From assembly GCF_014646115.1 (NCBI RefSeq), contig NZ_BMMV01000024.1:1-64000 (forward strand): a DNA stretch of 64,000 nucleotides, in the 5' to 3' direction. This DNA is from Streptomyces camponoticapitis. GTDB taxonomy: Bacteria; Actinomycetota; Actinomycetes; Streptomycetales; Streptomycetaceae. The translations under genes and the position numbers were made by a program. Below are positions 1-8,323 of the stretch, in pieces. Numbering within the stretch: position 1 is the stretch's first letter; every line of letters starts with the position of its first letter. The notes beneath the pieces were generated by a model. It did no database searches, was not told the origin of the DNA, and saw only the letters and a program-made list of their open reading frames with translations.

Positions 1-67
1 TACCAAGCCATGGTCACCCTCGCCTGCCTACAACTCTGGCTCCCATGACTTTGCGGACAGGCCCTAG
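1..67 (+). mobile_element. 3' tail of an IS5-type insertion sequence (transposase C-terminus plus terminal repeat)
   Basis: Bases 1-48 read in frame as YQAMVTLACLQLWLP and a stop, which resembles the extreme C-terminus of IS5-family DDE transposases from actinobacteria. Directly after the stop comes ACTTTGCGGACAGGCCC (49-65), which on the other strand reads GGGCCTGTCCGCAAAGT, a typical IS5-type terminal inverted repeat. The rest of the element would lie upstream of the window. The call rests on a short stretch and on recalled family features. Confidence 0.45.
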
Positions 68-109
68 GGAGTGCCTCGCCTCAGGTCACCCGGATATCGG
101 CCCGGCCCC

Positions 110-670
110 CTACTGGCCCACTCTTCCGTCGACGCACTCGCGCAGCAGATCGGCGTGCCCGCAGTGGCGGGCGTACTCGTCGATCCTGTGCACCATCAGC
201 TCCCGGACCGCGATGCCGTCCTTCCCCAGACGTTCACCCAGATCCGGGTGCTCGGCGAGCTTGGCGTCGGTCGCGGCCTGTTCCTTCGCCAGAGCGGAGT
301 ACGCGGCTTCGACCTCGGCCTCCTCAGCCACGGCTCCATGGAAGTCCCCGCCGCCGTCGCCGTAGATCTTCGGCAGCGGATCCCCGTCGGTGATCCAGTT
401 GCGCCAGTCCCGCTCCACCTCGGCGAGATGGCGGAGCAGACCGAGCAGCGACATCGTCGACGGCGGAACCGAGCGACGGGCCAACTGCTCCGCGTCCAGG
501 CCCTCGCACTTCATCCGCAGCGTCGTGCGATAGTCCGTCAGGAAGTCCTGCAGCGTCGCGAGCTCGCCGTCCGGACTGACTCCTTCGGTGTTGCGGGGGT
601 CGTCGTCCGGATCGGCCCACATGTCGGGGTAGACGGTCGCCTGGGTCCATCGTGCGGGTTGGTCAGTCAT
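110..670 (-). CDS. DinB/DUF664 family protein
   Basis: A 186-residue soluble protein of the DinB/DUF664 superfamily, four-helix-bundle proteins that in actinobacteria include mycothiol-dependent transferases. Three histidines suit the family's metal site: one in the LLRHLAEVERDW helix (about residues 82-93) and two in the C-terminal MVHRIDEYARHCGHADLLRE segment. The length is normal for the family. An ATG nine bases further upstream (679) is possible; the chosen start reads MTDQPARW. The substrate is unknown. It is divergent from the DUF998 gene with about 150 bases between them. Confidence 0.8.
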   Translation of the reverse strand: MTDQPARWTQATVYPDMWADPDDDPRNTEGVSPDGELATLQDFLTDYRTTLRMKCEGLDAEQLARRSVPPSTMSLLGLLRHLAEVERDWRNWITDGDPLPKIYGDGGGDFHGAVAEEAEVEAAYSALAKEQAATDAKLAEHPDLGERLGKDGIAVRELMVHRIDEYARHCGHADLLRECVDGRVGQ

Positions 671-825
671 GCGTTCCATGTTGGTCTGTGACGGCCCGGA
701 CCCGCGAGCGTTTTATGGTGCGGCCCAACAGCTGTGATGGTGGTGTTTCCTCCAGGATAGGGACGAGTTGCCCGCCGAGTGTGTGTCATCGACCGCACAC
801 GGCGAGTGATGTTTACGGTGGGGCG

Positions 826-1431
826 ATGCGACGTGCCCCCTGGTGGGTCCTGCTGTCCGCGGCGGGTGCCCCTGTGCTTCTGGTCGGTGGTTCGACGATT
901 GCACAGCATCTGCAAGGACCTTCCTACGACCCCACGGATGACACACTCAGCATTCTGGCGTCCTACGGTGCCCGCGGCTACTGGCTGATGACCGGCGTAC
1001 TGATCGTGCTGGGGCTGTCGTACATCACGACCGCACACGGTCTGCGGGAGGCGGCGTTCCTCGGGCGGCTCGCCCTGGCCGGCGGCGGGCTGGCCGCCAT
1101 GGCTCTGACACTGGTGCCCGCGCCCGTGAGTGGTGGGGCACTGAAACACGGGCTGGTGGCGGGTACCGGCTTCGTTCTGCTGGCGATCTGGCCTGCCTTG
1201 GCCGCGAGGCGCGGTGGGAAGAACGTGCCGTGGGGCTTGAACTTCAAGGTGTCGGTCGTCGCGAGCGTACTGATGTGCGCGGGCGCCGCGTGGTTCGCGG
1301 TGGAGTTGCAGAACGGGCAGGCGCCGGGCGTCGCGGAGCGGGTGGTGACCTTCGTTCAGGCCGTGTGGCCGCTGGTGGTGGCCGTCTCCTGCCGGGTCTG
1401 GCGCGACAGGCCCGTACCCGCGGGACCCTGA
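826..1431 (+). CDS. DUF998 family integral membrane protein
   Basis: A 201-residue polytopic membrane protein with about six hydrophobic segments and the DUF998 layout: a first membrane helix, then a loop with YDPTDDTLSILASYGARGYW, then alternating helices to a basic C-terminus. No catalytic residues are evident and the family role is unknown. The reading frame stays open back to 652, but the first residues resembling the family begin at the ATG at 826 (MRRAPWW), and that region would otherwise overlap the promoter of the divergent DinB gene. Confidence 0.75.
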   Translation: MRRAPWWVLLSAAGAPVLLVGGSTIAQHLQGPSYDPTDDTLSILASYGARGYWLMTGVLIVLGLSYITTAHGLREAAFLGRLALAGGGLAAMALTLVPAPVSGGALKHGLVAGTGFVLLAIWPALAARRGGKNVPWGLNFKVSVVASVLMCAGAAWFAVELQNGQAPGVAERVVTFVQAVWPLVVAVSCRVWRDRPVPAGP

Positions 1432-1530
1432 CGACCGGCGGATGACGACAGCCGCGCGATCAGCCGGTCGGAGGGGCTTTCCGGCGGCGTCAGCCCGTCT
1501 GCTGAGCCCGCTCGGTCCGCCGGACAGAAC

Positions 1531-2643
1531 CTAGTCGCCGAACACCTCCTTGACGAGCCGCTGCTTGACCTTCTCGAACGCCCCCGCCAGGGCCGGCCAG
1601 TCGAGCTCCGCTTCCCCGGAGGTCAGCGAGCCGGTCAGGGTCTTGCTGCCGTCGGGGGTGCTGTACATCAGCGCCGCCCAGCCCCAGAAGCCGCCGTTGT
1701 GCTGGAAAATGGTGCCGCCGCCGACCGTCTCCTCCACGAACACCCCGAGGCCGTAGCCCATCTTGGGGTGCGGTGTGCGCATCTCGGCCAGGAGCGGGGC
1801 CGGCAGGAGCTTGCCGCTCATCAGGGCGGAGAAGAATGTGTGGAGATCCTGGCTGGTCGAGATCATGTCTCCGGCGGCGGAGATCCAGGAGGGGTTGAAG
1901 CGGGTGGTGTCCGCCACCTTCCACCGGCCGGCGTCCTCGTACCCGTAGTAGCCGTGGGCGTGCGGCTCGGGGATCTCCGGCGAGGCGCCCGGCACCACGG
2001 TGCCGGTCAGCCCGAGCGGCCCCAGGACCAGCCGCCGCATCTCCTCGGCGTACGAGCGGTCGGTGGCCTTCTCGATCAGCAGCCTGACCAGCACGTAGTT
2101 GGTGTTGGAGTAGCTCCAGTCCGTCCCGGGCTCGAACCGCGCGGGCTTGGACAACGCCATCCGTACCAGCTCTTCGGGCCGGTAGGTGCGGAACTGATTG
2201 TCCATCCACTCCTTGCCCACCCCGGCGACTCCGCCGGCCACGATCGTCCCGTCCTCGTAGATCTCGCCGGTGAAGCTGAACAACCCGCTGGTGTGCTGGA
2301 GCAGCATCCGCACGGTGATCCGCCGGTCCAGCCGGAACTCGGGCAGGTACGCGTCCGCCGGGGTGTCCAGCCCGATCCTGCCCTCGGCGACCAGGCGCAG
2401 CACCAGGGTCGCGGTGAAGGTCTTGGTGATGCTGCCGATCCGGAAGTGCCCGTCGGTCGGTGGCTTCGCCGCCTCACCCAGCTTGCGTACCCCCGCGCTG
2501 CCGGCCCAGTGGCCCCGCTCGTCGTGCACGCGCAGCTGCATCCCGGCGAAACCGGAATCGACGATCTCCTGGATGGCCTGCCGCAGCTCCGGGCGATCCG
2601 GCCCGACAGCGGTGGTTCGTGTGGTGGGGAGGGTCTCGCTCAT
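1531..2643 (-). CDS. Serine hydrolase of the beta-lactamase class C / D-Ala-D-Ala carboxypeptidase family
   Basis: A 370-residue penicillin-binding-protein-like serine hydrolase. The three family motifs are visible: SITK (SxxK, catalytic Ser and Lys, about residue 75), YSN in WSYSNTNY (about residue 180), and HNGG in FQHNGGFWGW (about residue 310). No signal peptide is seen, so it is probably cytoplasmic and may act as an esterase or small-peptide hydrolase. The ATG at 2643 is preferred because AAGGA lies six bases before it; an in-frame ATG at 2649 abuts that site. It is divergent from a MerR gene that is the likely regulator. Confidence 0.85.
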   Translation of the reverse strand: MSETLPTTRTTAVGPDRPELRQAIQEIVDSGFAGMQLRVHDERGHWAGSAGVRKLGEAAKPPTDGHFRIGSITKTFTATLVLRLVAEGRIGLDTPADAYLPEFRLDRRITVRMLLQHTSGLFSFTGEIYEDGTIVAGGVAGVGKEWMDNQFRTYRPEELVRMALSKPARFEPGTDWSYSNTNYVLVRLLIEKATDRSYAEEMRRLVLGPLGLTGTVVPGASPEIPEPHAHGYYGYEDAGRWKVADTTRFNPSWISAAGDMISTSQDLHTFFSALMSGKLLPAPLLAEMRTPHPKMGYGLGVFVEETVGGGTIFQHNGGFWGWAALMYSTPDGSKTLTGSLTSGEAELDWPALAGAFEKVKQRLVKEVFGD

Positions 2644-2749
2644 GGTCATTCCTTGTCTCACGGTATTCAGGGTTCGAGGCGGCTCGAAAGCGCGGGCCCA
2701 CTGGTGACGACCCGCCCGTTCGAGGCGGTCTCGCGATGAGCGTGCACCC

Positions 2750-2763
2750 TGACCCAAGGTCAA
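2750..2763. promoter_or_regulatory. Candidate MerR operator upstream of the serine hydrolase
   Basis: On the minus strand TTGACC is directly followed by TTGGGTCA, so that TGACC and GGTCA form a small dyad. A dyad beginning at a -35-like hexamer is typical of MerR-family promoters. It sits between the divergent serine hydrolase and MerR genes. No good -10 at the usual 19-base spacing was found, so confidence is limited. Confidence 0.35.
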
Positions 2764-2915
2764 GCTCAACCCCCTTCCCGCCCGCGTCGGGCGTGGACCG
2801 GGCACGGGTCATGAGGTGGAAGAGATGCGCGCTACCCTCGCCCCTGTGATTGCCGGCAATCCATATCTCAAGGTGAGCGCGAAGACCGCCCACGAACCGG
2901 GGGTGCGCTGAGCCG

Positions 2916-3692
2916 ATGGCGGACGGGCTCACGATCGGTCAGGCGGCCGCGTTCGTCGGCGTCACGATCAAGACGGTGCGGCACTACCACCGGCTCGGTC
3001 TGGTCGAGGAACCGGGACGCGACGGTTCCGGCTACCGGCGTTACCGGTCGACCGATCTGCTGCGGCTGGTCCAGGTCCGGACCCTGGCCGGGGCGGGTGT
3101 GCCGCTGGCCGGGATCGGTGACCTGGTCGACGCCGAACCCGAGCGGTTCGCCGCCGCTCTGGACGACGTCGGCCGCCGGCTCACGGAACGGATCGAGGAG
3201 CTGGCCGCGCGCCGCGACACGTTGCACCGGCTCGCCGAGGGCGACCGGGCCCTGCTGCCCGACCGGGCCTGCGCGATCCTGGACCGGCTGGCCGGTCTCG
3301 GCTTCACTCCCGACTACGTGGCCACGCAACGGGAGGCTCTGGTGCTGACCCGGGCGCTCGTTCCGGAGGTCCTGGACAACTTCCTGACCATGCTCGAACA
3401 CTGGACCGGCGATCCCGAATTCGTCGAGCTGACCAAGCGCGGGTGGGAGGCGATGTCCTGGGACCCGGACGACCCGCGGATCGAGGAACTGGCGACCGCG
3501 ACGGCCGGGAAGCTGCTGGCCGACCGCGCGCTGCTGGCGATGCCGACGTCGTTTCAGAACCGGTCCGACGCCGCCTCCCGGTACGGAGTGGTCAACCACC
3601 ACCGGGAGGAGCGGGCGCCGTCCATCGCCCGGCTGAACACGCTGATCGAGGCGGAGCTGCGCGCGGCCGGCATCGACTTCCCACGTCGTTGA
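2916..3692 (+). CDS. MerR family transcriptional regulator
   Basis: A 258-residue regulator. The N-terminal MerR winged helix is clear: LTIGQAAAFVGVTIKTVRHY, then a wing with GYRRYRSTDLLRL (residues about 6-70). A long helix with IEELAARRDTLHRL (about 100) forms the usual antiparallel coiled coil. The remaining 150 residues make a larger effector-type domain with no metal-binding cysteines, pointing to an organic ligand rather than a metal or redox signal. It is transcribed away from the serine hydrolase, the likely target. The ligand is unknown. Confidence 0.85.
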   Translation: MADGLTIGQAAAFVGVTIKTVRHYHRLGLVEEPGRDGSGYRRYRSTDLLRLVQVRTLAGAGVPLAGIGDLVDAEPERFAAALDDVGRRLTERIEELAARRDTLHRLAEGDRALLPDRACAILDRLAGLGFTPDYVATQREALVLTRALVPEVLDNFLTMLEHWTGDPEFVELTKRGWEAMSWDPDDPRIEELATATAGKLLADRALLAMPTSFQNRSDAASRYGVVNHHREERAPSIARLNTLIEAELRAAGIDFPRR

Positions 3693-3705
3693 CGGCCTGG
3701 TCCGG

Positions 3706-4848
3706 CTAAGGCGTCGGGACACCGTCACCGGTGGTGGGCGGTGGGATGGTCGGAGCGGGGAGGCCGGTTGTCGGGTCCTGCGGTGCGTCGTCGGTGAGCT
3801 GTTCGCGTACGTACGTCCAGACCACCCCAATCAACGCGACGGCCGGTACGGCGAGCAGGCTGCCCACGATGCCCGCCAGGCTGGCCCCGAGCGTCACCGC
3901 CAGCAGGACCACCGCCGCGTGGAGGCCGAGCCCGCGGCTCTGGATCATGGGCTGGAACACGTTGCCTTCGAGCTGCTGCACCACGATGATGATCGCCAGC
4001 ACGATCAGCGCGTCCGTCGGGCCGTTCGACACCAACGCGATGAGCACCGCCACCAGTCCGGCGAACAGGGCGCCCACGACGGGTACGAACGCGGAGATGA
4101 ACGTCAGTACCGACAGCGGGAGTACGAGTGGTACGCCCACGATCCACAGGCCGAGGCCGATGAAGACAGCGTCGAGCAGACCGACGAACGCCTGGGAACG
4201 CACGAACGCGCCGAGGGTCTCCCAACTGCGGGAGAGCACCACCGGGATGTCGGTGGCGAGCCGGCCCGGGAGCTGACGGGTCAGCCACGGCAGGAACCTC
4301 GGTCCGTCCTTGAGGAAGAAGAACATCAGGAAGAGCGCCAGGACGGCGGTGACGATGCCGTTGACCAGCGTGCTCACACCCGTGACGACTCCGTTGACCA
4401 CGGTGCCGACGCTGCCCTGGACACGGGCGGCGGCGCTGTCGAGGGCGCCGGTGATCTCGTCCTCACCGATGTTCAACGGCGGCCCCGAGGCCCAGTCGCG
4501 CACCTTCTCGATGCCGTCGCTCACCCCGCTGGTCAACTCGCCGGACTGGGACGCCACCGGCACGGCGATCAGCGCCACGACGCCGGCGGCGACCAGGAAG
4601 AACAGCACCATCACGACTGAGGCGGCCAGGGCGGGGTGCCAACGGTGCCGACGCAGAAAGCGGGCCACGGGCCAGGTCAGCGTGGTCAGGAGCAGCCCGA
4701 CGATGAGCGGCCAGACGACCGACCACATCCGCCCCAGAACCCAGAGAGCCGCCGCGGCCACGACGAGGACCACCAGCAACTCGACGGAGATACGGGCCGA
4801 CGTGCGCAGCGCGGCACGGGACTTCGCAGAACTCAACGTGGCAGACAT
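3706..4848 (-). CDS. AI-2E family transporter (putative permease)
   Basis: A 380-residue permease of the AI-2E exporter superfamily (PF01594). It has about eight membrane segments arranged as a pair near the N-terminus, a long amphipathic loop (residues about 110-170), and a C-terminal bundle containing the family-typical IVVQQLEGNVFQPMI stretch. Some relatives export autoinducer-2 and others act as Na+/H+ antiporters or have no known substrate, so only a transport role is claimed. The start at 4848 is chosen because AAGGTGATCCCC precedes it. The tail is rich in proline and threonine. Confidence 0.85.
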   Translation of the reverse strand: MSATLSSAKSRAALRTSARISVELLVVLVVAAAALWVLGRMWSVVWPLIVGLLLTTLTWPVARFLRRHRWHPALAASVVMVLFFLVAAGVVALIAVPVASQSGELTSGVSDGIEKVRDWASGPPLNIGEDEITGALDSAAARVQGSVGTVVNGVVTGVSTLVNGIVTAVLALFLMFFFLKDGPRFLPWLTRQLPGRLATDIPVVLSRSWETLGAFVRSQAFVGLLDAVFIGLGLWIVGVPLVLPLSVLTFISAFVPVVGALFAGLVAVLIALVSNGPTDALIVLAIIIVVQQLEGNVFQPMIQSRGLGLHAAVVLLAVTLGASLAGIVGSLLAVPAVALIGVVWTYVREQLTDDAPQDPTTGLPAPTIPPPTTGDGVPTP

Positions 4849-5039
4849 GGGGATCACCTTATGGGCACCCCCACCACCCCTCGCGACCGCCGTCGCCCCG
4901 CACGCCGTTCGCGGCGTCCCCGCCTTCGGGCGGGACATCCGGACGGCCGAAACGCCTGACAGGACCGCCCAGTTGGGAAGGGTGTGTGTCCGAAGGGAGA
5001 CTGATAGATCTGGAGACACGTCTCAGCGGGGGGAACACC

Positions 5040-5651
5040 GTGTCGGCTCTCTTGATCTCGGTCCTGGCGGCGCTCGTGTCACTCGGATCATTGATCCTCG
5101 CGTACGCGTCCAGCCGTCGGGCACACATGCCCGTACTGCAGTTCATGTGGGAGAGCGGGCAGGGCGGCGGGGAGCCGACCTGGTCGCTGGTCAACGTAGG
5201 AACCGGCCCCGCGACCAACATCGTGGTGGCCCAGACCGAACGGACGGGCCTCACCCGTGACATGAGCGGTGAGCGGTGGTTCAACCCCGTGCTGATCCCG
5301 TCCATCCCTGTCGGTGGCAAGCTCGCACTGACATGGCTCGGCGGAACGATGGGCCTGAACTGTGGTCTGGGCGCCAGCTATACGGACCCGCAGAGGTACT
5401 TCTACACGACCAAGTGCGGTGACGACGTGTCGATGTTCTTCGTCGGTCTGCATCTGCCGCGCTGGCCGCTGCTCAAGCTGGGCGGCCGCAAGGCGGTGAA
5501 GACCTGGTGGGGGGTGGAGGATCTGTCCGGACCCCAGTGGTCGGCGGTCGCCGAGGGAACGGCCCGACGACGCTGGTGGCTCCTGAAACGCTTCGGGGTC
5601 TGCCGCCGGCTAGGCGGGTGGGCCGATCCCGTCCTGCTGTATGGAGGATGA
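5040..5651 (+). CDS. Hypothetical membrane-anchored protein
   Basis: A 203-residue protein I do not recognise. The first 22 residues form one hydrophobic helix (ALLISVLAALVSLGSLILAY) followed by SSRRAH, so the body is probably cytoplasmic. The middle contains VNVGTGPATNIVV, a pattern seen in beta-rich bacterial proteins of unknown role, and the C-terminus is basic. GTG at 5040 is preferred because GGGGGGAA lies just before it; an in-frame GTG at 4986 with GGGAAGG upstream would add 18 residues. Divergent from the AI-2E permease. Confidence 0.6.
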   Translation: MSALLISVLAALVSLGSLILAYASSRRAHMPVLQFMWESGQGGGEPTWSLVNVGTGPATNIVVAQTERTGLTRDMSGERWFNPVLIPSIPVGGKLALTWLGGTMGLNCGLGASYTDPQRYFYTTKCGDDVSMFFVGLHLPRWPLLKLGGRKAVKTWWGVEDLSGPQWSAVAEGTARRRWWLLKRFGVCRRLGGWADPVLLYGG

Positions 5652-5656
5652 GGTTT

Positions 5657-6352
5657 CTACGCTCTCGCCGTCAGCGCGGTGGCCAGGTCGTCCAGTCCGG
5701 TGAACCGCCCGTCGAAGGCGTCCGCGCTCGTCGGGGGATCCCCCACCGGGCGGTGGACGTACGCCGTCCGCATGCCGCTCGCCTGCGCGCCGCGGAGGTC
5801 CCAGGCGTGGGCCGCCACCATGAGGACGCGCTCGGGCGGGCATCCGGCGGTGCTGATGGCGAGTTGGTAGACCTCGCGGGCCGGTTTGTAGGCCAGGGCC
5901 GCTTCGCCGGAGAGGGCCTGGTGCCAGCGCAGGCCGGCGTGTGCGCTCATGCGTAGGAGAGCGGTGCGGCCGGCGTTGGAGAGGCCGAGCACCGGGAAGC
6001 GCCGCGCGAGTCGTTCGAGGCCGGCGGCCGAGTCGTCCCAAGGAGGCAGGCGCTGACCTCCCGTGGCCAGCCTCGCGACGGCGGTGGGGTCCACGAGTCC
6101 GGCGTGGTCGGCCACCCGTTGAGCGGCCTCCGCGTCGATGGTCTCGCTGTTGGCGTACGGGCGCTGCCCCTGCGCGATGCGCCGCTGTTCGGTCTCGACA
6201 TGCCGTTGCCACAGAGTGAGCAGTCCGTCGACGGCCACGTCGTCTGCCTCCGGCAGTGCCTCGCGGATTGCCGCCCGAAGCCCGCCTGGTTCGTCGACGA
6301 GTGTGCCGAGGACGTCGAAGACGACGGCCTCGATGTCGCGGATCTCGGTCAT
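5657..6352 (-). CDS. Haloacid dehalogenase type II (HAD superfamily)
   Basis: A 231-residue HAD hydrolase resembling L-2-haloacid dehalogenases. Motif I is FDVLGTLVD with the nucleophilic Asp near residue 12, motif II is LGLSNAGR, the motif III lysine is in ALAYKPAREVYQ, and the C-terminal motif is MVAAHAWDLRGAQASGM. Leu replaces the usual Tyr of DxYGT. The start at 6352 follows GGAGACCGC; a GTG/ATG extension to 6418 is open but would run through the operator array. Divergent from the CGNR regulator, which is the likely controller. Substrate unknown. Confidence 0.85.
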   Translation of the reverse strand: MTEIRDIEAVVFDVLGTLVDEPGGLRAAIREALPEADDVAVDGLLTLWQRHVETEQRRIAQGQRPYANSETIDAEAAQRVADHAGLVDPTAVARLATGGQRLPPWDDSAAGLERLARRFPVLGLSNAGRTALLRMSAHAGLRWHQALSGEAALAYKPAREVYQLAISTAGCPPERVLMVAAHAWDLRGAQASGMRTAYVHRPVGDPPTSADAFDGRFTGLDDLATALTARA

Positions 6353-6374
6353 GCGGTCTCCATTCATGGCCGGC

Positions 6375-6434
6375 GTCACCGGTTCAGCAGGTGACGACCT
6401 TGTCACCGGTCTCGTCACCGGTCAAGATGGTGAC
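6375..6434. promoter_or_regulatory. Overlapping divergent promoters with a GTCACCGGT operator array (dehalogenase / CGNR gene)
   Basis: Three direct copies of GTCACCGGT lie at 6375-6383, 6402-6410 and 6414-6422, with inverted GGTGAC at 6390-6395 and 6429-6434. On the plus strand TTGTCA (6400-6405), 17 bases and CAAGAT (6423-6428) form a promoter whose start point would fall on the GTG at 6435. On the minus strand TTGACC (6420-6425), 17 bases and CAAGGT (6397-6402) form a promoter for the dehalogenase. The array therefore overlaps both promoters, as expected for an autoregulated divergent pair. Confidence 0.6.
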
Positions 6435-7004
6435 GTGGATTTCGCGTACGTGAGCGGCGACCCGGCCCTCGATCTGGCGGGCACCGTGGTGTCACGCCGG
6501 GACATGCCCCTCGACGGCCTGGCCACGCCATCGGACCTTGAGCGATGGGTCGCCGGATGTGACGGCCTCCCCGCCCGCGTGACCGCCGATCCCGCGACCT
6601 TCGAGTCCGCGCTGTCACTGCGCGAGGCGGCCTACCGACTCGCTCTCGACCGTGTGCTCGGCCGGCCCTTCGGTCCGGGCAGCCTCAAGATCGTCAACGA
6701 CATGGCGGCCGGACCGGCGCCCTCTGTCAGGCTCAGCGACGCGGGGCTGCGTATGTCGGGGGATCTCGCCGCGGTCCTCTCCCACATCGCCAGAAGCGCT
6801 GTCGTGCTGCTCGCGGACCCCGACGCCCGCTTGAAGGAGTGCGGCCGCGCCGTCTGCACCCGTATCTATCTCGACCGCTCGCGCGGCGCCCGGCGCACCT
6901 GGTGCGGGATGGACGAGTGCGGCAACCGCGTGAAGGCGGCGGCCTACCGAGCCCGCAGACGCGCTTCGTCAGCGGGCCGGGCAGCGCATGGCTCAGGAGC
7001 GTAG
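6435..7004 (+). CDS. CGNR zinc-finger / ABATE domain transcriptional regulator
   Basis: A 189-residue protein of the ABATE-CGNR family of putative stress-responsive regulators. The N-terminal ABATE part starts FAYVSGDPALDLAGTVVSRR. The C-terminal CGNR finger has CTRIYLDRSRGARRTWCGMDECGNRVKAAAYR; two of its cysteines are in WCGMDECGNR. GTG at 6435 is chosen because a promoter places transcription initiation there (leaderless); ATG at 6366 is open but its codons are made of operator repeats. Divergent from the dehalogenase. The 3' end overlaps the convergent cysteine-desulfurase-like gene by 12 bases. Confidence 0.75.
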   Translation: MDFAYVSGDPALDLAGTVVSRRDMPLDGLATPSDLERWVAGCDGLPARVTADPATFESALSLREAAYRLALDRVLGRPFGPGSLKIVNDMAAGPAPSVRLSDAGLRMSGDLAAVLSHIARSAVVLLADPDARLKECGRAVCTRIYLDRSRGARRTWCGMDECGNRVKAAAYRARRRASSAGRAAHGSGA

Positions 7005-8198
7005 GAACGCCTTCAGGCCCGCCATGAGCCGTTCGACGTCGTCCGCGTTGTTGTACGGGGACAGGCCCACGCGCAGGCCGCCCGTGTCTCCCAGGCCGAG
7101 ATGGCGGGACGCCTCCAGGGCGTAGAACGAGCCCGCGGGGGCGTGTACTTGGGAGCGTGCGAGGAAGTGGTAGGCGTCGGACGCGGTGCGGTCCTCGAAG
7201 GTGAGCAGCGTCGTGGGGGTTCGCAGCGCCGCGCGGGAGTGCCGCGTCACGCCGTCGAGTTGGGACAGCGCCTCCTCCATGTCCCGGCTCAGCGCCGCCT
7301 CGTGGCCCTCGATCGACGCGAAGGCGGACCGGAGACGCTCGCGCCGGTCTCCGGCGGTGCCGGGGGCGAGGTCCGCGATGAAGTCCACCGCGGCGCGGGT
7401 GCCCGCGAGGGCCTCGTACGGGAGGGTGCCGAGCTCGAAACGCTCCGGTACCGCGTCGGTCGACGGCGCCAGTTTGTCCGGTCGCAGAGTCTCCAGCAGC
7501 CGCGTGGAAGCGGCGAGTACGCCGTGGTGGGGGCCGAAGAACTTGTAGGGCGAGCAGACGAAGAGGTCCGCGCCGAGCGCCTCGACATCCACGAAGGCGT
7601 GCGCGGCGAAGTGCACACCGTCGACGTACAGCAGCGCACCCGCCCGGTGGACCGGCTCGGCCATGGCCGCCACGTCCGGCCGCGTCCCGATCAGGTTCGA
7701 GGCGGCGGTCACCGCGACCAGCCGTGTGCGGTCGGTCAGCAGGGCGGCGACGGACGCCACGGGCAGTTCGCCCGTGGCAGGATCGAAGTCCGCCCAGCGC
7801 ACCACGGCACCGGCCCGCTCGGCGGCCTGCACCCAGGGGCGGATGTTGGAGTCGTGGTCGAGCCGGCTCACCACCACCTCGTCACCGGGCGCCCAACTCC
7901 GCGCCAGCACACGGGAGAAGTCGTACGTGAGCTGGGTCGCGCTGCGTCCGACGACGATCCCCGCTTCCCGCGCGCCGAGGAGGTCGGCCATCGCCCGCCG
8001 GAACTCGCGGACGATCGTCTCGGCGTTGATCTCGCCCGGTGCCACCGAGCCCCGGACCGACAGCGGATTGCTCAGCGCCTCGGTGATGGCCTCGATGACC
8101 GGCGTGGGCATCTGCGTACCGCCGGGGCCGTCGAAGTGTGCGACTCCGGCTCGCAGGCCGGGAAAGCGGGCGCGTACCGCCTCGACGTCGTACGTCAC
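6993..8198 (-). CDS. Cysteine desulfurase-like aminotransferase class V protein
   Basis: A 401-residue PLP enzyme of the class V aminotransferase fold, closest in appearance to the cysteine-desulfurase-like VC1184 subfamily. The PLP lysine is in SPYKFFGPHHG (about residue 225), preceded by the LYVDGVHFAAH strand with the cofactor Asp and His. The substrate-end region has VGLSPYNNADDV. No Fe-S assembly partners are nearby, so a role in cluster assembly is not implied. The GTG at 8198 follows GAGGG with five bases between; GTG codons at 8210 and 8228 are alternatives. Confidence 0.8.
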   Translation of the reverse strand: MTYDVEAVRARFPGLRAGVAHFDGPGGTQMPTPVIEAITEALSNPLSVRGSVAPGEINAETIVREFRRAMADLLGAREAGIVVGRSATQLTYDFSRVLARSWAPGDEVVVSRLDHDSNIRPWVQAAERAGAVVRWADFDPATGELPVASVAALLTDRTRLVAVTAASNLIGTRPDVAAMAEPVHRAGALLYVDGVHFAAHAFVDVEALGADLFVCSPYKFFGPHHGVLAASTRLLETLRPDKLAPSTDAVPERFELGTLPYEALAGTRAAVDFIADLAPGTAGDRRERLRSAFASIEGHEAALSRDMEEALSQLDGVTRHSRAALRTPTTLLTFEDRTASDAYHFLARSQVHAPAGSFYALEASRHLGLGDTGGLRVGLSPYNNADDVERLMAGLKAFLRS

Positions 8199-8323
8199 GA
8201 AATCCCTCACCGCTCCCGGTCCTGGCACCCACCCCGGCTCTTCCGGGCTCGCGCTCCGGGCCGATCATCGCAGACGCCTCCGACAGGGGACCCTCCGCCG
8301 TCGAAACGGCCGCGCGCCTCCCG

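Noticed and set aside
6366..6434. ATG at 6366 as start of the CGNR gene
   Set aside because: Its codons consist of the operator repeats, and it would leave only 13 bases between divergent starts; the GTG at 6435 fits the promoter.
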